Assembly: GCF_020622345.1 (NCBI RefSeq)
Contig: NZ_JACNMO010000012.1
Location: 1-64,000, forward strand
Origin: Roseobacter weihaiensis
GTDB taxonomy: Bacteria > Pseudomonadota > Alphaproteobacteria > Rhodobacterales > Rhodobacteraceae
DNA: 64,000 nucleotides
Direction of reading: 5' to 3'
Made by a program: the position numbers and the translations under genes
Shown: in pieces, positions 42,114 to 50,345 of the stretch
How positions within the stretch are numbered: position 1 is the first letter of the stretch
Layout: every line of letters starts with the position of its first letter
The notes under the pieces: generated by a model
The model's input: the letters and a program-made list of their open reading frames with translations, nothing else
Told to the model about the DNA's origin: nothing
The model's database searches: none

Positions 42114-44224
42114 TCGCTTTCAGCTCCTTCTGCAAACTTGCGCAGACGCGGCGTGGTTCGGGCGCGCGCAGGCTTCAGCGACAGCGTGCTGCACGGAATG
42201 ATGGTGTAGTCGTCGCTCAACTCCTGAAAGGACACCACATCGATCTCGATCGAATTACGGATCATGAACGTCTTGAGGTGCCGCCGGACGTCCATCGAGG
42301 TCACGATCACCGGGCGGATCCCCTTCGGTGACAGAACCCTGATCTGATCGCGAACGGCTTTCAACAGGCCCTGCGACTGCTCTTCGGACAAAACCAGATA
42401 GCTGCCGATGTTGGTGTCGCGCAGGCTGGCGCGGAGAATTTCCTCGCTGTCGCGCTCGACCACGATGCTGGAGATCTGCCGGTCGCCGTGGGCGACGCGC
42501 GCGCAGATCTGCTTTTGCAGGGCAATCCGGCAGTATTCCGTCAATGCCACCGGACTGGCATCGGTCGCCGACCATTCGACAAGCGCCTCCATGATCTTCC
42601 GGCGATGGCGAAGCGAGACGCGCTCTTCGAGCAGCCTGCGGAACACGTCGGCAATCCGCTGGATCGGCAGCGCGCGCATCAGTTCGGCGACCAGCACCGG
42701 CGCCTCCCCCTCGGCTTCGGTCAGCAATTCGCGGGTTTCCTGCAAACCGACGAGGTTGGCCGCATTCGCGATCAGACCGTCGGTTGCCACGGTGAAGACG
42801 ACATCTTCGACCGCCGCATAGGGCAGACCGATTTCATCGAGGCGCGCCTTATGCGCCACCTCGACCTCGAGACTGCGTGTCCAGAGCCCGGTGGCCTTGT
42901 CCGTATACGGAATGTCATGCGCCGCCAGCACGTCCCGGACATCGGAAAGGGTCACGACCCCATCTGTCACGCGTGCCCAGAGGACAGGTTCCTCGTCAAT
43001 GACCAGCCGGAGTTGATCGTCGGCAAGTGCGGGCGCCACGGCAACCGTCACTGAAGGCGCGTTCAGACCGGCCGCTGTGCCTGCATCCTGGCCCAGCCGC
43101 TCGGCCCGACGGGCGAGATCAGCGGGCGTGAAACGCGCATGATGCGCCTCCGAAAGCTCGAGAACCACGCGCGCCTCGGCACGGGGCAAGAGCGCAACCT
43201 CGTCGCTGTCGCCAGCTTCATCACCATCGGCGGGGCCGGTCTGCGCACCTGCATCCGCACCAAGGCGCACCCGGCGGCTTACGAAACCGACCGCGAAGAA
43301 TGCGGCCCCGAGACCCACCAGGATCAGCGTCGGAAAACCCGGCAACAACCCCATTCCGATGAGAGAAACCCCGGCCAGTCCGATAGCACGCGGATCGGCG
43401 ACGATCTGCGAGATGATGTCGGAACCGAGGTTCCTTTGTTCTTCCCCCTTTACCCGCGTGACGATCACCGCGGCCGTCACCGACACCAGAAGTGCCGGTA
43501 TCTGCGAGATGAGCGCATCGCCCACCGTCAGCAGCGAGTATTTATGCACGGCTTCGTCGAAGGGCATCGAGAATTGCGCGATACCGATGACCAAACCGCC
43601 GATGAGATTCACGAAGATGATGATGAGACCTGCGATGGCATCGCCCTTGACGAATTTCATAGCACCGTCCATGGCGCCATAGAACTGGCTTTCGCGTTCA
43701 AGCAACTTACGGCGTTTTCCGGCCTCGACGTTGTCGATATCGCCGTTGCGCAACTCCGCGTCGATGGCCATTTGCTTACCCGGCAGCGCATCGAGCGTGA
43801 ACCGTGCGCTAACCTCGGCAATCCGCTCGGCACCCTTTGCGATGACGATGAACTGCACGACGGTGATGATGAAGAACACCACGAGGCCGACCACGACATT
43901 GCCTGCCACGACAATCGAACCAAAGGTCTCGACCGTCGCGCCTGCATCGCCCTTGGCAAGGATCAACCGGGTCGTGGTGATGGACAGGCCCAAACGGAAG
44001 ATTGTCGCGATCAGAATGATACCCGGCAAGGACGACAGCGACAGCGGCGTGGAGAGATATATGCCGGTCATCAAAAGCAGGATGGCAAAGCCGAAATTCA
44101 GACCGATGAGCGCATCGACCAGAAGCGTCGGCATGGGCAGGATCATCAGAAGAATGATAACGAACAACAGCACACCGATGGCCATGTCCTTGCTGAACGG
44201 CAGCGATGCGAGTGCCTTTTTCAT
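42110..44224 (-). CDS. sctV: T3SS major export apparatus protein
   Basis: A 704-residue FlhA/YscV homologue. Seven to eight membrane segments occupy residues 1-330 (DMAIGVLLFVIILLMILPMP; LGLSITTTRLILAKGDAG in the conserved FIPEC-like region; AIAGLIIIFVNLIGGLVIGI). A linker rich in Ala/Asp/Glu precedes the cytosolic nonamer-ring domain (LRLVIDEEPVLWARVTDGVV; ALPIQRIADVFRRLLEERVS; RHLKTFMIRNSIEIDVVSFQ). The start MKKALASLPFSKDM overlaps the stop of the TPR gene (ATGA); a 17-residue extension is rejected. Confidence 0.95.
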   Translation of the reverse strand: MKKALASLPFSKDMAIGVLLFVIILLMILPMPTLLVDALIGLNFGFAILLLMTGIYLSTPLSLSSLPGIILIATIFRLGLSITTTRLILAKGDAGATVETFGSIVVAGNVVVGLVVFFIITVVQFIVIAKGAERIAEVSARFTLDALPGKQMAIDAELRNGDIDNVEAGKRRKLLERESQFYGAMDGAMKFVKGDAIAGLIIIFVNLIGGLVIGIAQFSMPFDEAVHKYSLLTVGDALISQIPALLVSVTAAVIVTRVKGEEQRNLGSDIISQIVADPRAIGLAGVSLIGMGLLPGFPTLILVGLGAAFFAVGFVSRRVRLGADAGAQTGPADGDEAGDSDEVALLPRAEARVVLELSEAHHARFTPADLARRAERLGQDAGTAAGLNAPSVTVAVAPALADDQLRLVIDEEPVLWARVTDGVVTLSDVRDVLAAHDIPYTDKATGLWTRSLEVEVAHKARLDEIGLPYAAVEDVVFTVATDGLIANAANLVGLQETRELLTEAEGEAPVLVAELMRALPIQRIADVFRRLLEERVSLRHRRKIMEALVEWSATDASPVALTEYCRIALQKQICARVAHGDRQISSIVVERDSEEILRASLRDTNIGSYLVLSEEQSQGLLKAVRDQIRVLSPKGIRPVIVTSMDVRRHLKTFMIRNSIEIDVVSFQELSDDYTIIPCSTLSLKPARARTTPRLRKFAEGAESE

Positions 44225-44580
44225 GATGCGAACTCCATGATATCGAGCCCGTTCGCCCGGCATGTTGCAAAACACGCAACCCAGATGTCACGCGCCGCGT
44301 CGCCACGACCGAGACCCGAGAGCGCCCGCGCCCGCAGCGACAGAAGCCTGGCCAGATCGCGGGGCGTGGCTGCGCGGTCAACCAGCGCTTCGATCAACGC
44401 AAGCGCGCGCCCATAATCGCCAAGATCGACCAGACACCGCGCCCGAAGCCTCTGGACAGTTGCGTCGTCGGCGTCGTCTTCTCCGAGCGCCAGAAGCAGG
44501 AACAACGCATGGCGCGCGCGCCCGAGCTCGGCATAGGTTGTGGCCAGCATCACGATGATATTGCGTTGGGTCGGTGTCAC
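44221..44580 (-). CDS. sctY: T3SS TPR chaperone SctY
   Basis: A 119-residue protein built of about three tetratricopeptide-like repeats (MLATTYAELGRARHALFLLL; LRARCLVDLGDYGRALALIE; LLSLRARALSGLGRGDAARD). It lies between the SctX-like gene and sctV. In Yersinia the order yscX-yscY-yscV is the same, and YscY is a TPR chaperone of YscX that also contacts the SctV ring. Size and position fit. Sequence conservation in the family is low, so the name rests partly on context. Confidence 0.7.
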   Translation of the reverse strand: MTPTQRNIIVMLATTYAELGRARHALFLLLALGEDDADDATVQRLRARCLVDLGDYGRALALIEALVDRAATPRDLARLLSLRARALSGLGRGDAARDIWVACFATCRANGLDIMEFAS

Positions 44581-44582
44581 TT

Positions 44583-44954
44583 TCAGCCCCTCAGAAAGCC
44601 GGTCATGTATTCGTCAAGCGCCCCGAACCGCTTGATCTCTGCCGCGATGGCCCAGCGCGCAACCCGCTCCGCCCGCGAGGGTGTCTCGATGCTTTGCAGC
44701 GCTGCATGAAGATCGGTGAGCTCTTGCAGGATGACCCCCGAGCTGAGGCGCGCGGTGCCGGGCAAACTGTCAACGCGCGGCGGGGCGGCGGTGCGCGCCG
44801 CGTCCTTGCGGTGCTCTGCCTCTTGATCGAGCGCCTTGTCGAACCGCCGTCCGGCTTTTTCGACAGACGCCGGGCCGTCCGGCCGGTTCCCGCCGTCAAC
44901 GGGCGACGCGAGCCCGGAGGCGCGTTCGAAGCCCTCGAGTGGCACGACCTTCAT
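44583..44954 (-). CDS. sctX: T3SS secreted component SctX
   Basis: A 123-residue protein whose length and C-terminal helices resemble YscX. Residues 1-70 look disordered (GLASPVDGGNRPDGPASVEK). They are followed by SSGVILQELTDLHAALQSIE, TPSRAERVARWAIAAEIKRF and GALDEYMTGFLRG; the family ends similarly in a Leu-Asp-x-Tyr helix. It is secreted early and needed for export in the Ysc-type systems that have it. Gene order X-Y-V supports the call and places this T3SS in or near the Ysc group. Two bases separate it from sctY. Confidence 0.65.
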   Translation of the reverse strand: MKVVPLEGFERASGLASPVDGGNRPDGPASVEKAGRRFDKALDQEAEHRKDAARTAAPPRVDSLPGTARLSSGVILQELTDLHAALQSIETPSRAERVARWAIAAEIKRFGALDEYMTGFLRG

Positions 44955-45868
44955 CGCTTCGTCGCAGCGGTCTGCTGCGCCGTGGCAAGCGCGACGGCAT
45001 AGGTCTTGCCGCCGTGCTCAAGCTTGGTGTGATGCGGTTCGATGGATTTGATCACCCAGCCGCCGGGCAGGGTATCGCCGGTATAGTACCGCAGGCCCTC
45101 GACAACGAGATAGGCCCGGTCGATGTGCCAAGCCGATTCAATCATCGGCGTGCGCGGCGGCGCGGTGGGCGACCGGTCGATATCGACCCGCGCGGCTTCG
45201 AGCACGTAGCCGGGAAAGCGTGTGTCGAACCAGTGATGAAACTCTTCGAAGGACGCCAGGGCCTCGACGCCGAGGCGTCCGGTCAGCACGAAGCGGTTGT
45301 CGTCCAGCCGGACATCGAGCGTGTCGAGTCCAAGCGCGGTCAGCTGTCCGCTCAGGTCCGAGGCCGCCGCGACGTCCTGCAGGGCGGTGGCGGTCTGTAG
45401 GGCGGTAGCGGTGTTCGCCTCCGGTGCGACCATGACAGGCGCCGCCGGCAGGGCCGCCGCCTGGGGCTCGACCGAGACCTCGGGCCAGAGCGCCAGAGCG
45501 CCCAGCCCAGCAACGAGCGCGAGACCAAGACCACCCGCTTGAGGCAGCAGGGTCCGGAACCTGCGCGCGGGTATGTCGAGCGTCAGGGCGACGCCGCCAA
45601 GGTCCAATTCCGATGTGTCGGTCAGGCGGGCGCGATAGCCCGGTTCGATCCGGTCGCCGTCATCAACGCCGACACCTGCGTCATACGCGCTGACATAAAG
45701 GCAGCGCCCGTCGCGCGCGATCTCCAAATGCCGGTCGGCAACGGCGGGATCGCACAGAACAATGTCGCAGCCCGCGTCCCGGCCAAGCACATAGCGCGGT
45801 TTGTCGAGCGCGACCGACGCCCCCGCGTGACAGCCCGAGCGCACGTGAAGATGGTGCACGGCAACCAT
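44951..45868 (-). CDS. sctD: T3SS inner-membrane ring protein with FHA domain
   Basis: A 305-residue YscD-type protein. An N-terminal FHA-like cytosolic domain (residues about 5-95: ALDKPRYVLGRDAGCDIVLC; PAVADRHLEIARDGRCLYVS) is followed by a membrane helix at about 113-130 (GLGLALVAGLGALALWP) and a periplasmic part with ring-building modules (TALGLDTLDVRLDDNRFVLT; FEEFHHWFDTRFPGYVLEAA). It is shorter than YscD (about 420), so it probably lacks one periplasmic module. The start MVAVHHLHVRSGCHAGAS follows AAGAGG. Its stop overlaps sctX. Confidence 0.85.
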   Translation of the reverse strand: MVAVHHLHVRSGCHAGASVALDKPRYVLGRDAGCDIVLCDPAVADRHLEIARDGRCLYVSAYDAGVGVDDGDRIEPGYRARLTDTSELDLGGVALTLDIPARRFRTLLPQAGGLGLALVAGLGALALWPEVSVEPQAAALPAAPVMVAPEANTATALQTATALQDVAAASDLSGQLTALGLDTLDVRLDDNRFVLTGRLGVEALASFEEFHHWFDTRFPGYVLEAARVDIDRSPTAPPRTPMIESAWHIDRAYLVVEGLRYYTGDTLPGGWVIKSIEPHHTKLEHGGKTYAVALATAQQTAATKR

Positions 45869-45888
45869 GTTGAACCTCTTGAGAATTT

Positions 45889-45915
45889 GGTGTTGGTGGT
45901 GTGGTGGTGGTGTGT
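45889..45915. repeat. GGT/GT-rich simple-sequence tract upstream of sctD
   Basis: A 27-base tract composed almost entirely of GGT and GT units (ACC/AC on the transcribed strand) lies 20 bases before the sctD start, between the sctD ribosome-binding site and a hairpin after the preceding gene. Such tracts can slip during replication and alter promoter spacing or mRNA structure. Whether it does so here is unknown. Confidence 0.55.
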
Positions 45916-45931
45916 CCGGCCAAAGCCGAAA

Positions 45932-45953
45932 CGTGGCCCCGCCGGGGGCCACG
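45932..45953 (-). terminator. Hairpin terminator or attenuator after the 118-aa gene
   Basis: A perfect nine-base stem (CGTGGCCCC and GGGGCCACG) with a four-base loop lies 20 bases past the stop of the 118-residue gene. On the minus strand it is followed by a T-containing stretch (TTTCGGCTTT). The stem is strong but the U-run is imperfect, so partial read-through into sctD is likely. This would let the small upstream gene be expressed more strongly than sctD-X-Y-V. Confidence 0.55.
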
Positions 45954-45974
45954 CTGCTTGGTTTGCGTCCGGGC

Positions 45975-46331
45975 TTAGACCGGGTTGACCCGCATCTTGG
46001 CCGCCGACAGCATGGTGCCATAGTCGGTTTGCGCGATCATCATCTCAAGGTTCCGCGATGACGCCAGTTCGGTCATCTCTTTGAACTTGTCCATATAGTG
46101 CTCGAAACCCTTGGTCGTCTCGGACGTTTCTTGGTCATCGCTGATGTTGGTCCAGCTGAAGTCTTTGTTCATGTTGTTGAAGCTGACCTCTCCGGTGGCA
46201 TTTCCGTTACCAAGATCATTCGTGCTCTGGTTCTCGGTTATCGAAGAGCCCTGGCCATTGGCAAAGACCTGTTGGTCGTGAACTTCGTAAGTCATGTTAT
46301 TGCTTCCGGTTACTCCACTGTCTCCGCTCAT
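45975..46331 (-). CDS. Small T3SS-locus protein, needle/filament subunit candidate
   Basis: A 118-residue protein with no signal peptide and no Cys. A polar Asn/Ser/Gln/Thr-rich N-terminal 70 residues (NGQGSSITENQSTNDLGNGN) looks disordered. A helical C-terminus follows (FEHYMDKFKEMTELASSRNL; EMMIAQTDYGTMLSAAKMRV) ending NPV. A very strong ribosome-binding site (AAGGAGG) and bracketing hairpins suggest high expression, as for needle subunits. It is longer than typical SctF (70-85 residues) and lacks clear SctF motifs, so the needle role is only a candidate; a secreted regulator is an alternative. Confidence 0.45.
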   Translation of the reverse strand: MSGDSGVTGSNNMTYEVHDQQVFANGQGSSITENQSTNDLGNGNATGEVSFNNMNKDFSWTNISDDQETSETTKGFEHYMDKFKEMTELASSRNLEMMIAQTDYGTMLSAAKMRVNPV

Positions 46332-46363
46332 CGTTGGGTTCCTCCTTTTACGATGGTGATGAT

Positions 46364-46392
46364 GAAAAGGGGCCCCACAATGGGCGACCCCG
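46364..46392 (-). terminator. Rho-independent terminator after acidic-protein gene
   Basis: On the minus strand GGGG(TC)GCCCA and TGGGGCCCC form a GC-rich stem with a small bulge and a three-base loop, followed directly by TTTTC. It starts six bases past the stop of the 693-residue gene and ends before the Shine-Dalgarno of the 118-residue gene. The two genes therefore may have separate transcripts, or terminator read-through may control the downstream one. Confidence 0.5.
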
Positions 46393-46397
46393 AGGTA

Positions 46398-48479
46398 TCA
46401 GGTGTTCGCGCCCTGCGCGGCCTGGATCACGATACCGGTCGCCTGGGTGGCGAGGTTTACGATATCGTCGGCAAATCCGAGGCTGTCCGAGGTGGCGTCA
46501 GTGTTGGCAAGGATTGCCTGCGCCGTATCGTTCAGCTCGCCCGCTTTGAGCGCGAAGGAGATGATATCTTGGCCCGAGACGCTCTCACCGCTGAACCCGG
46601 CCTCGAGAAGATTGCTTGCATCCCGACCGATGTTGACCATCCCGTCAATGGCGGCCGTTTCGGCCTGGTTCGACAATCCGACCGTGGTGACGTTCTCGTT
46701 CATCTGCTCGAGCATCCGGAGCAGCACGATGAGGTCGTTGATGTCCATCTGGTAACTGCCGTTCGGGTCGATAGCCCCGATGGCCGAGGTCGGATCATTC
46801 GGAACGATCTCGGCTTCCTGCATCACGGCGACGCCGGAAATCGAGTAATCCGAAAAGCCATCGTCGGCCGCATCAATCGACAGCGCGGCGATTTCCACGC
46901 CGCCACCGTCAAACTCGGCGAACTGCTCACCGCTTTCGGCGCCGGTCACGGTGATCTCGTCGAGCACGTTCCCGTCGATGTCAAGCGCCTGAACCGTAAC
47001 GGTCTCATCACCATCGCTTTCGCCGGTGAAGAGATCCTGAAAGACCATCCCGGCCCGCAGGGCACCCTCTTCAAGGTTGATCTTCAGCGTGCCGTTTTCC
47101 GCGTTGAACTCATCCGACTTGTCGAGACCAACCGTGATGAGGCTGCCGTCCTCGTGGAGGCCGAAAGATCCGTTCTCGACACTCATCATGTCTTGCAGTT
47201 GCTCTGCCGAATAGGTGACCTGTTCGAAGATTGGCTCAGGCCGCATGTTATCAGGAAGCCGGATGACATCAGGAAGCGGGTCCGGCTGTGGCGTCGGTCT
47301 GAATTCCGGGAGAGGTGTCGTTCCGAAATCCGGAGGAAATGACACACGCTCACCCAGACCGCCGTTGTCGATGTTGTCAGAGACGTCCATCAACTCACCG
47401 AGTGCCACAAGGATCGGATCGCCCGAGGCCTTCAGTTCCTCGGGACTGTCATTCACGATTTGACCGATCTCCGTGATGTCTTCGGTGCCGTCGGCATTCA
47501 GAATGTCGTTTGCGATGTCGAGGATGATCTCATCAACCCTGTCGCCAACCTCCTGACGGCCCTGATCGACGGCACCATCGCCGAGGTTACCGCCCCGAAT
47601 GACGAAGTCCAATTTGGCCGACTCCATGCCACCTGCGGCCTTAAGGAACGGGTCGCCTGAGGCCAGGAGGTCGTTCATCGACATGCCTTCGATCTGGGTG
47701 CTGAAATCCTCGCCATATTGGGCGATGGCGACGTCCAGCAAGGCTTGCTTGGCCTGGTCGAACTCGCCCAGCACGATAGCGACCCCTGCGTCGGTCCAGA
47801 CACCATCGAAGTCCACCGGATCGTCGCCGATCACATCATCGCCCGGCGCGATCTCGTTGTCTATTGGGGGAACGTCGGATCCACCATCATCTGACGTTCC
47901 CCCGTCACCGTCCTCATCAACGAGCCCGAGAATTGCATCGAGGATATCGTCGAGCGCTACGGACTTTTGAGAGGGGTCGGTGATCTCGTCGAGATCGTCG
48001 AAAGCCGCGATAATCTCGCTGAATTCGGCATTGTCGATGTCGACACTATCGCCATCCGCGCCGCCGCTGTCGGGTGTTTCGCCGTCGGGGCCGGATGTGC
48101 CGGTATAGGCATTCATCACCCGCTCTCCGGCGTCCTGAAGCGCCGCGCCGAAGCTGCCGACGTGAGGAGCCGAAACACCCGTCCGCATCGCGTCGAAGTG
48201 CATCTTGGTGATGTTATATTCGGCACCGTGCAGAAAGTCGGACATGTTCGCGTTTCCGTAAATCCCCCGCGAGTTGAAATTCTGCGTCGACGTCGTGAAG
48301 AAGTACTGCGCGTCCGTCAGCTCTTCAAACCCGGCATCGCCGGTGTGGATCACGCCGTCAGGATCGGCATTGGCCGCGTTTTGCAGCCGGACTCCGACCT
48401 CTATCAAGTCTTCGGCAGCGGATTGGTTGAGCTGCACTTCATTGCCTTCGATGTTTACGACCGGGAGTATCTCCGTCAT
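46398..48479 (-). CDS. Large acidic T3SS-locus protein, 693 aa
   Basis: No known family recognised. The start MTEILPVVNIEGNEVQLNQS follows AAGGAG. The protein is strongly acidic, Asp/Gly-rich in places (VDEDGDGGTSDDGGSDVPPI), with no Cys, no signal peptide and a low count of Lys. A Pro-rich linker lies near residue 370 (TTPLPEFRPTPQPDPLPDVI). The central part (about 400-550) has strand-like text (FGLHEDGSLITVGLDKSDEF; ETVTVQALDIDGNVLDEITV), and the C-terminal 140 residues are helical (DINDLIVLLRMLEQMNENVT; DDIVNLATQATGIVIQAAQG). Such composition fits a secreted substrate, possibly a needle-tip, translocator or effector protein. Position upstream of sctD-X-Y-V supports a T3SS role. Confidence 0.55.
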   Translation of the reverse strand: MTEILPVVNIEGNEVQLNQSAAEDLIEVGVRLQNAANADPDGVIHTGDAGFEELTDAQYFFTTSTQNFNSRGIYGNANMSDFLHGAEYNITKMHFDAMRTGVSAPHVGSFGAALQDAGERVMNAYTGTSGPDGETPDSGGADGDSVDIDNAEFSEIIAAFDDLDEITDPSQKSVALDDILDAILGLVDEDGDGGTSDDGGSDVPPIDNEIAPGDDVIGDDPVDFDGVWTDAGVAIVLGEFDQAKQALLDVAIAQYGEDFSTQIEGMSMNDLLASGDPFLKAAGGMESAKLDFVIRGGNLGDGAVDQGRQEVGDRVDEIILDIANDILNADGTEDITEIGQIVNDSPEELKASGDPILVALGELMDVSDNIDNGGLGERVSFPPDFGTTPLPEFRPTPQPDPLPDVIRLPDNMRPEPIFEQVTYSAEQLQDMMSVENGSFGLHEDGSLITVGLDKSDEFNAENGTLKINLEEGALRAGMVFQDLFTGESDGDETVTVQALDIDGNVLDEITVTGAESGEQFAEFDGGGVEIAALSIDAADDGFSDYSISGVAVMQEAEIVPNDPTSAIGAIDPNGSYQMDINDLIVLLRMLEQMNENVTTVGLSNQAETAAIDGMVNIGRDASNLLEAGFSGESVSGQDIISFALKAGELNDTAQAILANTDATSDSLGFADDIVNLATQATGIVIQAAQGANT

Positions 48480-48517
48480 GTTCTCTCTCCTTGTTTTCGA
48501 TATCTGGGCGTCCGGGA

Positions 48518-48730
48518 TCAGACGACCTTGCCTTCCCATTCGCTGGTGCTCGACAAGCCGGCCATGAAGATGATCTGAACGTCGGCCATGGATTGGGACA
48601 GCAGGGTCTTCTGAAATTTCTCTTCTTCGTCCGCGCGGATCTCATCGGGCATCTCGGACCACTCGTCGAACTCGCCATAGAGGTCATCGAGCATTGGGGA
48701 GGGCGACGTTGCGCTTGATGTTTCGGTCAT
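48518..48730 (-). CDS. Small acidic T3SS-locus protein, 70 aa
   Basis: A 70-residue protein (MTETSSATSPSPMLDDLYGE; EEKFQKTLLSQSMADVQIIF) preceded by AAAGGA. Its size is that of a T3SS needle subunit (SctF), and the C-terminal half is helical with a hydrophobic face (MADVQIIFMAGLSSTSEWEG). However, the usual SctF N-P turn is absent. It is the first gene of the right-hand minus-strand cluster and lies 38 bases before the acidic 693-residue gene. It may be a needle, inner-rod or chaperone protein; I cannot decide which. Confidence 0.5.
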   Translation of the reverse strand: MTETSSATSPSPMLDDLYGEFDEWSEMPDEIRADEEEKFQKTLLSQSMADVQIIFMAGLSSTSEWEGKVV

Positions 48731-49164
48731 GTCTCGTCCTTTCTGTCGTCGCGATCTGCAACCTTGGGACAGACCCTGGGATGCGAGTCTTTCAGCAACC
48801 TGACGACTTGGGGCTTCAGCCGTTTCATTCCGGCGGATGCACCGACAGTCGCGATCCCGCAGATGTCACGCTGGCGCAAAGTGCGGCGTTGAGGCTTCAC
48901 GCCCATGCCCGGCCGGAAAGGAGCGACCGCCATGGGCATTCAAACCACCGCCCTGCCCGTGACCGCATCCGGGTGGCATCTTGGCGGGATGCCCCTGCGC
49001 CAAAGGATGACGCCAGCCCCACCTGCGCCTTCGTCGCAGGCCGGTGACAACCCGGAAAGGGCCTGATCTCTTCAGAGCTCCACCTGTGATGGCACTCTGA
49101 CTTCTCCGTCCGCCGGTCTGTGAATTCGGCCCGACCGGAGGTCTGCTCGCCTTAGGGATGCTTG
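48731..49164. other. Intergenic region right of the T3SS locus
   Basis: 434 bases. It must hold the promoter of the right-hand T3SS cluster reading leftward from 48730; no clear -35/-10 pair was identified. A 44-codon plus-strand frame with a good ribosome-binding site is listed separately at low confidence. Nothing else is evident. Confidence 0.4.
48932..49066 (+). CDS. Possible small protein, 44 aa
   Basis: A short frame (MGIQTTALPVTASGWHLGGM) with AAAGGAG eight bases before the ATG, ending at TGA 49064. No family match and no hydrophobic segment. It is listed because of the ribosome-binding site only and could be chance. Confidence 0.22.
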   Translation: MGIQTTALPVTASGWHLGGMPLRQRMTPAPPAPSSQAGDNPERA

Positions 49165-49335
49165 ATGGCGAAGTTGCGCAACATCGCAGGGTTCATTTTG
49201 ACCGTGTTGGCAGCGCTCGGACCTTCCTATTTGTACATCAGAGGGTCTATGTGGTGTGGTGCATGCCGCGCAAACGGCAGATCGCCGTCACCTGACGTCA
49301 CCAATCCAGCGCCGGACGCAGGGCTTTCTTCGTGA
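49165..49335 (+). CDS. Possible small membrane-anchored protein, 56 aa
   Basis: The frame MAKLRNIAGFILTVLAALGP has an N-terminal hydrophobic helix after two basic residues, then a Cys-x-x-Cys pair (SMWCGACRANG) and a Pro-rich tail. The layout of a membrane anchor plus CxxC is plausible for a tiny redox or metal protein, but the ribosome-binding site is weak and no family is recognised. Confidence 0.28.
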   Translation: MAKLRNIAGFILTVLAALGPSYLYIRGSMWCGACRANGRSPSPDVTNPAPDAGLSS

Positions 49336-49589
49336 TATCCGAAAGGCCACGAGGGAGCCCCCTGTCACGGCGAACCCAGACCTCCACAATGGGCGCCAAC
49401 CCGTTTTGGAAAGTTCTTGACTTCGGCATTCACCAGCGCCGTTTCAGCTATCGGTCTACCTTGGAAAACCAGCTGTTTGTGGCGGGGGTCTCAATGGCCG
49501 CTTTTGCATTCGGTTGTTCGAACAACCAACGGTAGCTTCGCAAGTGCAAGAGTTGCTGCTCTTCAGACAACGCAACTGAAAATATGCTA

Positions 49590-50147
49590 TCATTTCGCCA
49601 GCGGGATTTGAAACTGAAGTGTTTCATGTCCCCCCAGGGCCTCTTCGGCCATATAGCTTTTCACCAGAACACCACCTGCCTTTTCAATTACCCGTACCGA
49701 AGCGGGATTCTCAGGGCTGGTCGTGATCTCGACGTAATTCAGGCCAATGGCTTTCGCCTCGGGTAGAATCGCACTCAACGCAGCGGTGGCCAGTCCTTCG
49801 CCTTGCCGCCACGGCACTACGGCATAACCAATATGACCAGAACATGTGGCTGGCAGCTCTTGGGTCCCCGGCTTCCATCTCAGGCCAATATGACCGCAAA
49901 ACCCATCTTCCCAGATCCAGCGTCGGATACTCGGCAAGCGAGGCACCTGGGACCCATCCGGCAAGGTTACCGGGCCTGCACTGGCCGCAGGATCATCCAG
50001 ATCCGAGACGAAAGACACCGCATCTTCCGAGATTTTTGCAAGTTGTTCTTGTGCGGCTTCGGATCTCAAATTGTCTGGTGACCACCCCCGCTGCAGAGCG
50101 TCAACATAAGCCGGGATATAAGTAACGTGGGGTTTGAGCAATTTCAT
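49590..50147 (-). CDS. GNAT-family N-acetyltransferase
   Basis: A 185-residue acetyltransferase. The acetyl-CoA-binding motif lies in GHIGYAVVPWRQGEGLATAA, with the family pattern R/Q-x-x-G-x-G/A (here RQGEGLA), and is followed by AKAIGLNYVEITTSPENPAS and VRVIEKAGGVLVKSYMAEEA, the typical N-x-A-S-x-R/x-x-x-K-x-G motif. The start MKLLKPHVTYIPAYVDAL is preferred; a 60-codon extension to 50327 has no support. The acceptor substrate is unknown. It is transcribed away from the LysE gene. Confidence 0.8.
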   Translation of the reverse strand: MKLLKPHVTYIPAYVDALQRGWSPDNLRSEAAQEQLAKISEDAVSFVSDLDDPAASAGPVTLPDGSQVPRLPSIRRWIWEDGFCGHIGLRWKPGTQELPATCSGHIGYAVVPWRQGEGLATAALSAILPEAKAIGLNYVEITTSPENPASVRVIEKAGGVLVKSYMAEEALGGHETLQFQIPLAK

Positions 50148-50345
50148 CCAGATGCTTTCGTGCCGGCATTCAACAAGAGCAGACTTTCGTTTGTCGTGCG
50201 ACAATTGGCAATATGGACGCGCCCGGACTTCGCCGCGCGGCGCAGAAACTGACATATTGCGGATCAGGGCGGACCTCCGAAGCGCTGACGCGAAGGTCCG
50301 GTTCCGGCGTTGCCCGCCATGCCGCAATCAGGTTAGCATCCGCAT

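Noticed and set aside
41710-42135. N-terminal 142-codon extension of the giant open frame
   Set aside because: It is out-of-frame shadow of the secretin-N-like gene on the same strand. Its composition is Arg/Cys/His-rich, and a strong ribosome-binding site marks the internal ATG at 41709.
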